This document shows, in pieces, positions 33,801 to 44,859 of a stretch of 64,000 nucleotides of DNA; position 1 is the first letter of the stretch; every line of letters starts with the position of its first letter. The DNA comes from Pseudoxanthomonas mexicana (GTDB lineage Bacteria > Pseudomonadota > Gammaproteobacteria > Xanthomonadales > Xanthomonadaceae), in NCBI RefSeq assembly GCF_010093385.1, contig NZ_PDWV01000004.1, forward strand, positions 1-64,000, given 5' to 3'. The translations under genes and the position numbers were made by a program. The notes below the pieces were generated by a model that was not told the DNA's origin, made no database searches, and saw nothing but the letters and a program-made list of their open reading frames with translations.

Positions 33801-35636
33801 TCAGCGCGGAATCGCGAACTGGCTGGCTTCCACGCTCCCCGCGCCGCGCGGATTGGCATTGATCAGCGCATTGGCCGGCAGTTCCCTGCTGCCATCCAGC
33901 GTGGCGTCGACCTGGTCCAGGGCAGCGTAGACGTAGGGCAGCAGGGGCACATAGCGCGCCCCGTAGGCCGGCAGCGCCAGGAAGCCGTCGAAGTGCTGCG
34001 CATGCCGCACCTGCCAGTAGCGCACGTCCGGATTGGCGGCGCGCGCGGCCTCCACGTACGGCGCACTGGAGAACGCCGGCGGCACCAGCCCGTCATCCAG
34101 GCCGTGGATCACCACCACGGGGCGGCGCGTGCGCGGAAAGCGTGCCGCGGTCTGTGCGATGCCGGCCTGCACGCGGCGCGCGTCGTCGCCGTCGCCCGTC
34201 TGCAACGCACGCAGGCACTGCAGTCCCGGCAGGGTGAAGTCCGGCGGTGCCAGCTTCGTGTCCACGATGCCCACGCCCGCACCCGGCGGAATGCCGCTGC
34301 CGTCCGACCACCATGCAGCACGTTCTGCGGCGCTCGCCGCACGTGCACTGAAGTCCGGATTCTGCGCGGAGAACGCGAATCCGCACGGATGCTCGCCCAC
34401 GCCGTAGCGGCCATAGGCCGAGGCGTAGGTGACGGCCACCGCGCGCCACAGGTCGAAGCCCACGCTCAAGGCGCCGGCCACCAGCGCGTCGTCTGTCCAG
34501 CCGTTCGCCTTCAGCTGCGCCCGGGCCGAAGCGGCCTGCGCCTTGGCATCGCCACCGGTGACCAGGCCCGCCGCCTTGAGCGTGGCGCAGCGCGCGGTCC
34601 ACAGCGGCTCGACCTGTGCACGCAGCGGCGGCTGCGGCAACGTCTCCGCCGGCAGGTCCAGCAGCGCGCACGGCATCAGCAGTGCGGCTTCGGTCGTGTA
34701 GTCGTACAGCGAACGCGCGCCCGGCGCATCGGCGGCGTAGATGTTGGGCTCACCGGCGACGACGGCATCCAGCCAGCCGCCCTCCTCTTCGCTGGCACGC
34801 AGGACCGCGCCCCCGCCATTGGAAATGCCGACCGCGATGACGCGCGTATTGTCGAAGCGGAACGGCGCCGCCTGCGGGAACGCCTGGTCCAGCGCGGCCA
34901 GCGCGAACTCGGCGGCCTGCTTCACGTGCCGGCCCCAGTCCGCTTCCGGATTGTCCTTGGAATGTGCGTGCTTCACCGCCACCCCGCTGGCACCGACCGG
35001 CGCGTCGGGTGCGAAGGCCAGCGCATCGGTGCCCAACGCGCCCACCGTGCCGTCCTCGCGCGCGCCCTGCTGCTCGTCCAGGTCGAAGTAGTCCGTGCCC
35101 GCGCCCTTGTCGGTGTAGGCGACGGCGCAGCCCTTCGGCAGGCCCCACGGTGCGGCGACCGCGATGGCGCCATAGATGCCGCGCGAACCCGACGACGCGG
35201 TGACCACGATGCAGCGCTTGCCCGTATCGAAGTGGTCGGGCACCTGCACCAGCACGCGGTGCGGCTGTGCCGTTCCCGGTACTTTCGCCAGCGCCGAGTA
35301 CTCGCGTCCCGGCACGCTGGCCACGCTGCCGTAGGCCTGGCCGTAGCCGCCGGTCGGCGACAGGTCGGCGATCCCGCGCCAGTTCCCCCAGATCGCCCGG
35401 CGGCGCAGTTCGGCGGCCGTGGGCTGGGCCGGATCGACGAACGCGGGCGCCGCCATCGCGCGCAGGCCGTCCAGGCCCAGGCCCGCGGTCAGCAGGTCGT
35501 CGTGGCCGCGATGCTCGGTGACGCGCTGGGGCTGGATCATGTGGGCCACGGCCTCGGGCTTGGAGGGGGCGCTGGTGCAGCCGGCGAGCATCGCCGCCAG
35601 CCATACGCCACAGGAAAGTCGCATCGTCGCGTTCAT
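33801..35636 (-). CDS. 3-hydroxybutyrate oligomer hydrolase, lipoprotein
   Basis: Cleaves short 3-hydroxybutyrate oligomers to the monomer, the step after PHB depolymerase. 611 residues with a lipobox LAGC (C20), so it is anchored in the envelope rather than cytosolic. Family features: TASSGSRGIYGAIAVAAPWG (144-163), and the nucleophile box GISNGG with S272. There is a late VVVIHGLDDGLVPPAFSS strand with the aspartate and a histidine in QVRHAQHFD. It is divergent from bdhA, whose product oxidises the monomer. Confidence 0.88.
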   Translation of the reverse strand: MNATMRLSCGVWLAAMLAGCTSAPSKPEAVAHMIQPQRVTEHRGHDDLLTAGLGLDGLRAMAAPAFVDPAQPTAAELRRRAIWGNWRGIADLSPTGGYGQAYGSVASVPGREYSALAKVPGTAQPHRVLVQVPDHFDTGKRCIVVTASSGSRGIYGAIAVAAPWGLPKGCAVAYTDKGAGTDYFDLDEQQGAREDGTVGALGTDALAFAPDAPVGASGVAVKHAHSKDNPEADWGRHVKQAAEFALAALDQAFPQAAPFRFDNTRVIAVGISNGGGAVLRASEEEGGWLDAVVAGEPNIYAADAPGARSLYDYTTEAALLMPCALLDLPAETLPQPPLRAQVEPLWTARCATLKAAGLVTGGDAKAQAASARAQLKANGWTDDALVAGALSVGFDLWRAVAVTYASAYGRYGVGEHPCGFAFSAQNPDFSARAASAAERAAWWSDGSGIPPGAGVGIVDTKLAPPDFTLPGLQCLRALQTGDGDDARRVQAGIAQTAARFPRTRRPVVVIHGLDDGLVPPAFSSAPYVEAARAANPDVRYWQVRHAQHFDGFLALPAYGARYVPLLPYVYAALDQVDATLDGSRELPANALINANPRGAGSVEASQFAIPR

Positions 35637-35767
35637 GCCTGGATTGCATCCATGGTTCCGATCAATGCCACGAAACTACCGCGCCGCGGAAGTCCCGTCA
35701 TCGTACTTTGGTACCACGAACGGCGGACGCCTGCCTGCTACCCTAGCCTCAGCACGCAGGAGCCCCC

Positions 35768-36535
35768 ATGCAGAAGACCCACACCCTCCTCATCACCGGC
35801 GCGGCCAGCGGCATCGGTGCCGGCATCGCCGCGCAGCTGGCCGAAGCCGGCCGCCACGTCATCGTCAGCGATCTCAACCTCGAGGCAGCCGAGGCGGTCG
35901 CGGCGCAGATCCGCGCAGAGGGCGGTTCGGCCGAAGCGGTCGCGCTGGATGTCACCTCGCAGGACAGCATCGATGCCGCACTCGCGGCGATCTCGCGCCC
36001 CATCGATGTGCTGGTCAACAATGCCGGCCTGCAGCATGTGTCGCCGCTGGAGGAATTCCCGATCGAGAAGTGGGACTTCCTCGTGCAGGTGATGCTGGTC
36101 GGCGTGGCCCGGCTGACCCGCGCCGTGCTGCCGGGCATGCGCGAACGCGGCTTCGGCCGCATCGTCAACATCGGCAGCATCCATGCGCTGGTGGCCAGCC
36201 CGTACAAGAGCGCCTACGTGGCAGCCAAGCACGGGCTGGTCGGCTTTTCCAAGGTGCTGGCGCTGGAAACCGCCGACACCGACATCACCATCAACACCGT
36301 CTGCCCCAGCTACGTGAAGACGCCGCTGGTGGACAAGCAGATCGCCGACCAGGCACGCACACGCGGCATTTCCGAGGCCGACGTGGTCAGCCAGGTGATG
36401 CTGAAGCCGATGCCGAAGGGCGTGTTCATCGGCCTGGACGAACTGGCCGGCATCACCGCCTTCCTCACCTCGCCGGCCGCCCGCAACATCACCGGCCAGA
36501 CGATCGTGGTGGACGGCGGCTGGACGGTGCAATGA
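35768..36535 (+). CDS. bdhA: D-3-hydroxybutyrate dehydrogenase
   Basis: NAD-dependent short-chain dehydrogenase converting 3-hydroxybutyrate to acetoacetate. 255 residues. Cofactor motif TGAASGIG at 10-17, NNAG at 84-87, catalytic S137 in NIGSIHALVASPYKS, Y150 and K154 (YVAAK). The substrate-site stretch VKTPLVDKQI and the C-terminal VDGGWTVQ are characteristic of this enzyme. An AGGAG site precedes the ATG. Its divergent partner is the oligomer hydrolase; the shared 131-base gap probably carries both promoters. Confidence 0.95.
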   Translation: MQKTHTLLITGAASGIGAGIAAQLAEAGRHVIVSDLNLEAAEAVAAQIRAEGGSAEAVALDVTSQDSIDAALAAISRPIDVLVNNAGLQHVSPLEEFPIEKWDFLVQVMLVGVARLTRAVLPGMRERGFGRIVNIGSIHALVASPYKSAYVAAKHGLVGFSKVLALETADTDITINTVCPSYVKTPLVDKQIADQARTRGISEADVVSQVMLKPMPKGVFIGLDELAGITAFLTSPAARNITGQTIVVDGGWTVQ

Positions 36536-36551
36536 AGCGAGTGGATAGCCG

Positions 36552-36607
36552 GGAGGAGTGAGGAGTGAGCCAAAGCTCGCCTCCACTCACTCCTCTCCCC
36601 TCACTCC
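36552..36607. repeat. GGAGTGA-rich inverted repeat
   Basis: GGAGGAGTGAGGAGTGAG at 36552-36569 faces CTCACTCCTCTCC...CTCACTCC to 36607. It forms a purine/pyrimidine-asymmetric hairpin right before the response-regulator start, so it might be a terminator for bdhA or an element in the regulator's leader. Confidence 0.6.
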
Positions 36608-36616
36608 TGCCCTCCC

Positions 36617-37282
36617 ATGCCCAACCTCCTGATCGCCGACGACCACCCGCTGTTCCGGGCCGCCCTGCGCGGCGCGGCAGCCGATGCCGTGGCCCAGCTG
36701 ACGGTGCGCGAGGCGGAATCATTGGATGGCGTGATCGCCACGCTGGAAGCGCACGACGACATCGACCTGGTGCTGCTGGACCTGCACATGCCCGGCAACC
36801 ATGGCTTGGCGGGTCTTGCAGCGATCCGCGCGCAGTTTCCCGCGGTCGCGGTAGTGGTGGTGTCGGCCAACGACGATCCGCGCGTGGTACGTCGTGCGTT
36901 GGACCACGGGGCGGCCGGCTACCTGCCGAAGAGCTCCGGCCTGGACGAACTGCGCGACGCCATCCGCAGCGTGCTGGCCTGCGAGCAGTGGCTGCCGGCG
37001 TCGCTGCGTGGCGCGGTGGCGCGCGCCCAGTCTTCCGAACACGACACCGAACTGGCCGGGCGGCTCGCCAGCCTGTCACCGCAGCAGTTCCGCGTACTGA
37101 CGCTGGTGGCGCAGGGCCTGTTGAACAAGCAGATCGCGGACCGCCTGGACGTGCAGGAGCGCACCGTCAAGGCGCACCTGTCCGCCATCTTCGACCGCCG
37201 GGGGGTACGCAATCGCACGCAGGCCGGGGTGGTGCTGCGGGAACTGGAGCTGGCGGATCCGGCGCGGCAGATCGAGGGCTGA
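36617..37282 (+). CDS. LuxR/NarL-type response regulator, CrbR-like
   Basis: 221 residues. Receiver domain with acidic pocket IADDHPLF, phosphoacceptor D55 (LVLLDLHMP), and conserved S and K (VVVSAND, YLPKSS). A LuxR helix-turn-helix follows at about 148-210 (LSPQQFRVLTLVAQGLLNKQIADRLDVQERTVKAHLS). The type matches AgmR/ErdR/CrbR regulators, which in other proteobacteria switch on acetate or alcohol use. Its likely partner is the symporter-hybrid kinase at 38663-41989, separated only by repeats and a Nudix gene. Confidence 0.85.
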   Translation: MPNLLIADDHPLFRAALRGAAADAVAQLTVREAESLDGVIATLEAHDDIDLVLLDLHMPGNHGLAGLAAIRAQFPAVAVVVVSANDDPRVVRRALDHGAAGYLPKSSGLDELRDAIRSVLACEQWLPASLRGAVARAQSSEHDTELAGRLASLSPQQFRVLTLVAQGLLNKQIADRLDVQERTVKAHLSAIFDRRGVRNRTQAGVVLRELELADPARQIEG

Positions 37283-37326
37283 GCGCGGGACCGCGCCTCC
37301 CTCTCCGCCCTGCCATTGCAGCGGAC

Positions 37327-37535
37327 CGTCATCCCGGCGAAAGCCGGGATCCACCTGGCTCCTGCCGTTGACTGCTCTGGCGTGCCGTGGAGAGGAGCAA
37401 GCTGGGTCCTCGCGTTCGCTGGGACGACGGCGTCGGAACCGTCATCCCGGCGCAGGCCGGGACCGAGCGACTTTCGCGACTAACATGCGTAGCAAGCGAA
37501 AGGCACTGGCCCCCGGCTTTCGCCGGGATGACGGT
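37327..37535. repeat. Cluster of GTCATCCCGGC / GCCGGGATGACGG palindromes
   Basis: Four related short units in alternating orientation: CCGTCATCCCGGCGAAAGCC at 37327, a diverged GTTCGCTGGGACGACGG near 37412-37430, CCGTCATCCCGGCGCAGGCC at 37440, and CCCGGCTTTCGCCGGGATGA at 37512. Same family as the unit at 2790-2819 and, more distantly, 38544-38654. They lie between the response-regulator stop and the DnaA-box module. Confidence 0.75.
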
Positions 37536-37584
37536 TCATGGCGTGAAACAATCCGCCAGCACGGCCGCTGCAGACGCTGATCAT

Positions 37585-37806
37585 AATTTCGCCACACACC
37601 TTGACAGCGTTGTGCCGCAACGCGTGCCGGCGCTTATCCACATGTTGGTCGACAGACCATCCACACCCGGTGTGGACAACCCGGACAACGACCCGTCATG
37701 CACTGGTCAAAATTTCGCCACACATCTTGACAGCCCTGCGGCACAAGGCGCCGACGCGGTTATCCACACGGTTTCCCCAATGTCATTCCACAGCTGGTGT
37801 GGACAA
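37585..37806. promoter_or_regulatory. Tandem module with perfect DnaA boxes
   Basis: Two copies (37585-37679 and 37711-37806, period about 126) share the order AATTTCGCCACACA, TTGACAG, then TTATCCACA (37634-37642; 37760-37768), then the inverted TGTGGACAA (37671-37679; 37798-37806). TTATCCACA is the exact strong DnaA-box consensus; TTGTCCACA is a recognised variant. The paired boxes converge about 37 bases apart in both copies. No dnaA, dnaN, gidA or parAB is in the window, so oriC is unlikely. A DnaA-titration or reactivation site (datA/DARS-like) or a DnaA-regulated promoter is possible. Confidence 0.6.
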
Positions 37807-37835
37807 GCGGGATCGTGGAACATGCGGCCGCTCCC

Positions 37836-37987
37836 TGTAGGAGCGACGTGAGTCGCGACCGTGGGCCTTGGCCTCCTTTGTTCCATGGATGACACGGACC
37901 AGGAGAAGCATGCGCCGCGGGAATCAGCGCTCATCCAAAGTGCAATGACCCCGCTGCATTCCGGTCGCGACTGACGTCGCTCCTACA
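37836..37987. repeat. Inverted REP doublet (TGTAGGAGCGACG family)
   Basis: Left unit TGTAGGAGCGACGTGAGTCG at 37836-37855 and inverted partner ending GACGTCGCTCCTACA at 37987. Third doublet of the family in 8 kb. Confidence 0.85.
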
Positions 37988-38005
37988 GGGCCGAGCAGTG
38001 CGGCC

Positions 38006-38494
38006 TCAGATCCGCGAGTAGTCCCACGACACCATGCGGCCATCGCGGTACGGCATGACGCCGTGGAAGCCGCGCGGGTCGTTGTCGAACACCAGCGGCA
38101 GGAAGTGGCGGTCGCCGTCCCAAAGCGGCAACGTCATGATCTTCTCCACCGGCACCCATTCCAGCGTGCCTTCCGGATTGCGCTCGAACGGTGTGCCGCT
38201 GTACGCCGTGATGACGAAGACGAAGCCCAGCCAATCCTCGCCGTGCTTGCCGAAGCCGGGCCAGCTGATGGTGCCGCGCAGCGTCATCGCGTCGCAGTCG
38301 ATCCCGGCTTCCTCATGGATCTCGCGACGCATGCCGGCCACCACGTCCTCGTCGCGCTCGATCTTGCCGCCCAGGCCGTTGTACTTGCCCAGGTGCTGGT
38401 CGTCCGGGCGCGCGTTGCGGTGGATCAGCAGCACCTGCGAGCGGTCGGGCGAAAGCACGTAGCCGAGGGTGGCGACGATGGGGGTGTAGGGCAT
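38006..38494 (-). CDS. Nudix hydrolase, MutT/8-oxo-dGTP-type
   Basis: 162 residues with a perfect Nudix box: G43-x5-E49-x7-R57-E58-I-x-E61-E62-x-G64. Early LGYVLSPDRSQVLLIHRN and the GKYNGLGGKIE entry resemble 8-oxo-dGTP/8-oxo-GTP diphosphatases (human MTH1-like group). Expected role: nucleotide-pool cleaning. The ribosome site is weak. It reads away from the kinase gene, with an inverted repeat between them. Confidence 0.88.
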   Translation of the reverse strand: MPYTPIVATLGYVLSPDRSQVLLIHRNARPDDQHLGKYNGLGGKIERDEDVVAGMRREIHEEAGIDCDAMTLRGTISWPGFGKHGEDWLGFVFVITAYSGTPFERNPEGTLEWVPVEKIMTLPLWDGDRHFLPLVFDNDPRGFHGVMPYRDGRMVSWDYSRI

Positions 38495-38543
38495 GGGAGA
38501 TCGGTGAGCAGCGGAGTGGTGATTCTACCTTTGAACCATCGAC

Positions 38544-38654
38544 CGTCGTCCCAGCGAACGCTGGGACCCATTTTGATGTCGATCTCCGCGGATTGCCCGT
38601 CCTGCGCTCGGAACCGCAAGAGCAAGATGGGTCCCAGCGTTCGCTGGGACGACG
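38544..38654. repeat. Inverted doublet (GTCCCAGCG-AACGCTGGGAC family)
   Basis: CGTCGTCCCAGCGAACGCTG starting at 38544 and the same unit inverted, ending CGCTGGGACGACG at 38654, each itself a hairpin and each flanked inwards by ACCCATTTT or AAGATGGGT. Lies between Nudix and kinase genes. Confidence 0.8.
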
Positions 38655-38662
38655 ATGCGCCA

Positions 38663-41600
38663 TCACATCGCCCGCGCCGCCAGCAAACGGTCCAGCACCG
38701 ACTTCAGCGCCAGCGGCCGCACCGGCTTGGCCAGCAACGGCAGGTCGGCGTCGCGCACTGCGCGGCGTACCGCGTCGGTCTGGTCGGCGCTCAGGATCAG
38801 GCACGGCCGTTGCCCATGCGTGGTACGCAGGCGTCCGGCCAGCGCAACGCCCGTGTCGCCGGCATCCAGGTGATAGTCGAACAGCCACAGGTCCGCATCG
38901 CGCTCGCGCAATGCGGCGTCGGCCGATGCGCCATCGGCGGCGATCGCCACGCTGCATCCCCATCCCACGAGTACCTGGCGCAGTGCCTCGAGCGCATCGG
39001 GATCGTTGTCCACCGCCAGCACGTGGCGGCCGGCCAGGCCAGGCTTGCCGGCCAATGCAGGCATCGCTGCCGGTGGCGTCACCCGCACCAGGTCGACGGC
39101 GAAGACCGCGCCGTGCCCCACCCGGCTGCGCAGCGACAGGGGCGCGTCCAGCAGCGCGGCGATGCGGTCGGCGATCGACAGGCCCAGTCCCAGGCCCTGC
39201 CCCGGCACATCGTCGCCGCGCCGGAATTCCTCGAAGATCCGCTGCTGTTCGGCCTCGACGATGCCCGGCCCGGTATCCCACACCTCCACGCGCACACGAT
39301 CGCCGCGGCGACGCACGCCCAGCAGTACGCCACCCCGTGCGGTATAGCGCACGGCATTGGCCAGGAAGTTCTGCAGGATGCGGCGCAGCAGTTGCGGATC
39401 GGTATGCACCCAGGCACGCGTGGGCACCATCGCGAACGACAGGCCGCGCTCGCGTGCCAGTACGCGGAATTCCGACGCCAGCGGCTCCAGCACTTCCGTC
39501 AATGGCAGGTCGCGCGGCTCGGGGACCAGTCCCCCGGCCTCCAGCCGCGACATGTCCAACAGGCCGGTCAGCAGGTCGGTGGTGGAATCCAGCGCGCCGC
39601 GCACCTGCAGGGCGGTGTCGCGCTGGCGCTGTTCCGGCAGCTGCTGCGACAGCGCGTCGGTGAACAGCTGCGCGGCGTGCAAGGGCTGCAGCAGGTCGTG
39701 GCCGATCGCGGTGAGGAAGCGGCTCTTGGCATCGTTCGCATGCTCGGCCTCGCGCTTGGCCGTTTCCAGCAGCGCGGTGCGCTCGGCGACGCGCTGCTCC
39801 AGCGTCTCGTTGGCCTGCTTCAGTTCGCGCTCGGCCTGGCGCGAGGCGGTCACGTCGGTATACGTAGCCACGAAACCGCCGCCCGGCATGGGATTGCCGC
39901 GGATCTCCACGATGCTGCCGTCCGGGAACACGCGTTCGGTCAGGTGCGGCGTACCCGCGCGCATGAAGGCCAGCCGCCGGTCCAGCGCCCGTTCGTCCTG
40001 CCCGCGCTGCGGCATGCGCTGCAGTGCCCAGCGCGTGAGGTCGGCGATCGGGCGCCCGACCTGCAGCAGATCGGACGGGAAACCGAACATCTGCGCATAG
40101 CGGCGGTTCCATGCCACCAGCCGCTGCTCGCGGTCGATCACGCTGATGCCCTGGCTCATGTTCTGCAGCGCGGCTTCCAGTACCTGCTGGTTGAAGCGCA
40201 GGTCCTGCGAGACTTCGCCGACGATGGCCGCCACCGTGTCCAGGTCCCCGCTCTCGCGTCGCGCCGCATCCAGCAGCAGGCGTGCCGAGGCCGAACCCAG
40301 CACGGCCGACAGTTCGCGCTCCAGACGCGCCTCGATCACGCCGGGCACCGGGCCGCTGCGCGGCGCCTCGGCCAACAGTTCCTCCACGCGCTCGCGCGGC
40401 AGGAAGCGGCGGCCGGCGTCGCGCAGGGTCTTGGCATCGAAACCCCGGCTGTCGAGCCGTCGCGGCGTGGCGCCGCGCCAGCCCATCACCAGCAGCGTCC
40501 CCGCCGTGCCCAGGAACAGGCTCACGCCGACCGCGCGGCCCAACCGGCTCCATCCGGTCAAGCCGAAGAAACCATCAGGCGAGAGACCGGCGATGCCGAA
40601 CGGGCCGGCCGGCAGCCAGGCCGGCGCCACGCCGCGCGCGTCCATCGTCACCGGCAACAGCAACAGCCATACCCAGACCGCGAAACCGGCCACGATGCCG
40701 GCGATCACCGCGCGCGGCGGCGTCTGCGGACGCCAGATGGCGAAACCCAGCGCAGGCGCCAGGGTGGCCAGCGCCGAGAACGACACCGCGCCCACGTCGG
40801 CCAGCGCATCGTTGCCCGCGATCAGGCGGCTGTAGGCCCACGCGAGCAGCATCACCGCGACGATGCCGATGCGCCGCTGCGCCAGCACCGCGCCGCGCAG
40901 GTCGCCGCCCGTGCCGCGGAGCCAGCCGCCCCGCAACAGGCCCGGTGCCAGCCAGTGGTTGCCGATCATCAGGCTGAGCGTCAGCGTACTGACCACCACA
41001 ATGCCGGTGGCCGCGCTCAGTCCGCCCAGGAAGGCCAGCAGCGCCAGGCCCTGCTGCCCCTGCGACAACGGCAGTGCCAGCACGTAGAGGTCGGAAGGCC
41101 CTGCATCGCCGAACATCGCGCCGCCTGCACGTGCCAGCGGCAGCAGCGGCGCGGCCATCAGCACCATGTACAGCGGGAACAGCCAGCGCGCCGTGCGCAC
41201 ATGGCGCTCGTCGCGGCATTCCACCACGCCCACGTGCACTTGGTGCGGCAGGGTGAACATCGCCAGCACGCCCAGCGCCACCAGCGGCAGGAAGCCGTAG
41301 GTGGTGGACGGCGGCGCCTGCACGGGCGGAACTTCGGGAAGTTCAGGCAGGCCCCACCAGACGAACACGCCCAGCGCCAGCATCGCCGCCAGCTTGAACA
41401 GCGACTCGAACGCCATCGCCAGGATCAGGCCGCGGTTGTGCTCGGCCGCGCTCGCGCGGCGCGTACCGAACAGCATCGCGAACACCGCCATCGCCAGCGC
41501 CACGTACAGCGCGCTGTCCTGCCAGGCCGGCAGCGCATCGTTGCCCGGCGACCGCGTTAGCAGGGCGAAGCTCATCGCCACCGCCTTCAACTGCAGCGCG

Positions 41601-41989
41601 ATGTAGGGGATCAGGCCCAGGGCGGCGACCAGGGTGACGGTGGCCGCCAGCCATCCGTCCTTGCCCAGCCGCGTGGCGATCAGGTCGGCCAGCGAGGTGG
41701 CATTCGACTCGCGCGCCATCCGCACCAGCCGTACCAGCAGGAACGCGCCGAACACATACAGCAGGATGGTGCCGACGAAGGTGGGCGGCAGCGGCCACCC
41801 GTAGCGCGCGGCCTGGGTCACCGTGCCGAAGAAGGTCCACGACGTGCAGTACACCGCCAGCGACAGTGCGTAGATGTACGGCCACTGCACCGCGAGCACG
41901 CGCGGATGGCGCTCGGCGTAGAGCCCCGGGCCGAACAGCCCGCCCAGCCAGAGCAGCCCCGCCAGCACCACGATGCCGATGCTCAGCAT
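38663..41989 (-). CDS. Symporter-PAS-histidine kinase-receiver hybrid sensor (CrbS/CbrA-like)
   Basis: 1108 residues. A sodium/solute-symporter domain (about 1-495, 13 spans) is joined to a linker and PAS domain (about 595-705). A kinase core follows, with phosphoacceptor H764 in FLTAIGHDLLQPLHAAQLF and an ATPase domain containing VWDTGPGI. A C-terminal receiver (about 985-1105; LAVDNDPDAL, LFDYH) ends the protein. Family knowledge: such proteins couple transport or substrate sensing to phosphorelay, as CrbS does for acetate. The start at 41989 has a GAGG site; an upstream ATG adds 19 unlikely residues. Likely partner: the regulator at 36617-37282. Confidence 0.9.
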   Translation of the reverse strand: MLSIGIVVLAGLLWLGGLFGPGLYAERHPRVLAVQWPYIYALSLAVYCTSWTFFGTVTQAARYGWPLPPTFVGTILLYVFGAFLLVRLVRMARESNATSLADLIATRLGKDGWLAATVTLVAALGLIPYIALQLKAVAMSFALLTRSPGNDALPAWQDSALYVALAMAVFAMLFGTRRASAAEHNRGLILAMAFESLFKLAAMLALGVFVWWGLPELPEVPPVQAPPSTTYGFLPLVALGVLAMFTLPHQVHVGVVECRDERHVRTARWLFPLYMVLMAAPLLPLARAGGAMFGDAGPSDLYVLALPLSQGQQGLALLAFLGGLSAATGIVVVSTLTLSLMIGNHWLAPGLLRGGWLRGTGGDLRGAVLAQRRIGIVAVMLLAWAYSRLIAGNDALADVGAVSFSALATLAPALGFAIWRPQTPPRAVIAGIVAGFAVWVWLLLLPVTMDARGVAPAWLPAGPFGIAGLSPDGFFGLTGWSRLGRAVGVSLFLGTAGTLLVMGWRGATPRRLDSRGFDAKTLRDAGRRFLPRERVEELLAEAPRSGPVPGVIEARLERELSAVLGSASARLLLDAARRESGDLDTVAAIVGEVSQDLRFNQQVLEAALQNMSQGISVIDREQRLVAWNRRYAQMFGFPSDLLQVGRPIADLTRWALQRMPQRGQDERALDRRLAFMRAGTPHLTERVFPDGSIVEIRGNPMPGGGFVATYTDVTASRQAERELKQANETLEQRVAERTALLETAKREAEHANDAKSRFLTAIGHDLLQPLHAAQLFTDALSQQLPEQRQRDTALQVRGALDSTTDLLTGLLDMSRLEAGGLVPEPRDLPLTEVLEPLASEFRVLARERGLSFAMVPTRAWVHTDPQLLRRILQNFLANAVRYTARGGVLLGVRRRGDRVRVEVWDTGPGIVEAEQQRIFEEFRRGDDVPGQGLGLGLSIADRIAALLDAPLSLRSRVGHGAVFAVDLVRVTPPAAMPALAGKPGLAGRHVLAVDNDPDALEALRQVLVGWGCSVAIAADGASADAALRERDADLWLFDYHLDAGDTGVALAGRLRTTHGQRPCLILSADQTDAVRRAVRDADLPLLAKPVRPLALKSVLDRLLAARAM

Positions 41990-42206
41990 GCTTCCTCGAT
42001 GGTCCTGTACGCCCAGCCACGATCTTACCGTGCCGACGATCGGCACTGTTCCCTGTGCATTTCCGTGGCCGACGCCTCCGCAGGGCCTCGTTCTTCCTCA
42101 TGACGAAGCCGGTCGGAACGCTCCTGACGAGGGGATTGCCGCCACGCGGTTCCGTCATCGCCGGGCCCAAGGGGGTGCCCACACGGAGTCGAACAAGGAG
42201 ATCGTC

Positions 42207-42551
42207 ATGCACAACCCCATATTCCTGCGCGCCGCCGCGCTGTCCCTCGTGCTGCTTGCCGCATCCGCGCCCGCCTGGGCAACGCGCACCAGTACCGCGC
42301 TCGGCATCTGCATATCGCGTGGCCCGGACTGCAGCATCGCCAACAAGGGCGACAACTACGAGATCTGCGTCAACAACACCGACGGCAAGCAGTGCGTCAG
42401 CTGTCCCAACCTGGCCCAGGACAAGCAGGAGTGCTCGGTCGCCAGGACCGACAAGGGCACCCCCGCCCCGGCCACCGGCGTGGCCGGCCTGCTGGCGGAA
42501 GAGTACCCGGCTTCGCCGCGCAAGCCCGAACGTCCCGTCCGCAAACCCTGA
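42207..42551 (+). CDS. Small secreted cysteine-containing protein
   Basis: 114 residues. A signal peptide (about 1-28, ending APAWA) precedes a mature part with six cysteines (ICISRGPDCSI, YEICVNN, KQCVSCPN, QECSV), suggesting disulfides. The C-terminus is Pro/Arg-rich. No family recognised. AAGGAG site before the ATG. A strong hairpin separates it from the convergent TonB receptor gene. Confidence 0.65.
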   Translation: MHNPIFLRAAALSLVLLAASAPAWATRTSTALGICISRGPDCSIANKGDNYEICVNNTDGKQCVSCPNLAQDKQECSVARTDKGTPAPATGVAGLLAEEYPASPRKPERPVRKP

Positions 42552-42588
42552 GGCGCGCGGGTCTTCCAGGCACCCGCGGACGAACGAC

Positions 42589-42618
42589 GACGCGGCGCTG
42601 CATGCACAGCGCCGCGTC
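42589..42618. terminator. Bidirectional terminator hairpin
   Basis: GACGCGGCGCTG / CAGCGCCGCGTC with loop CATGCA between convergent genes. Very stable but without a clear T-run, so perhaps Rho-assisted. Confidence 0.65.
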
Positions 42619-42633
42619 GCCCGGGGCCATGCG

Positions 42634-44859
<2,226 letters not shown>

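Noticed and set aside
37585-37806. Chromosomal replication origin
   Set aside because: DnaA boxes are present, but dnaA, dnaN, gyrB, rpmH and gidA are absent and no AT-rich unwinding region is visible.
37327-37987. CRISPR array
   Set aside because: Repeats are few, in alternating orientation and unevenly spaced; no cas genes nearby.
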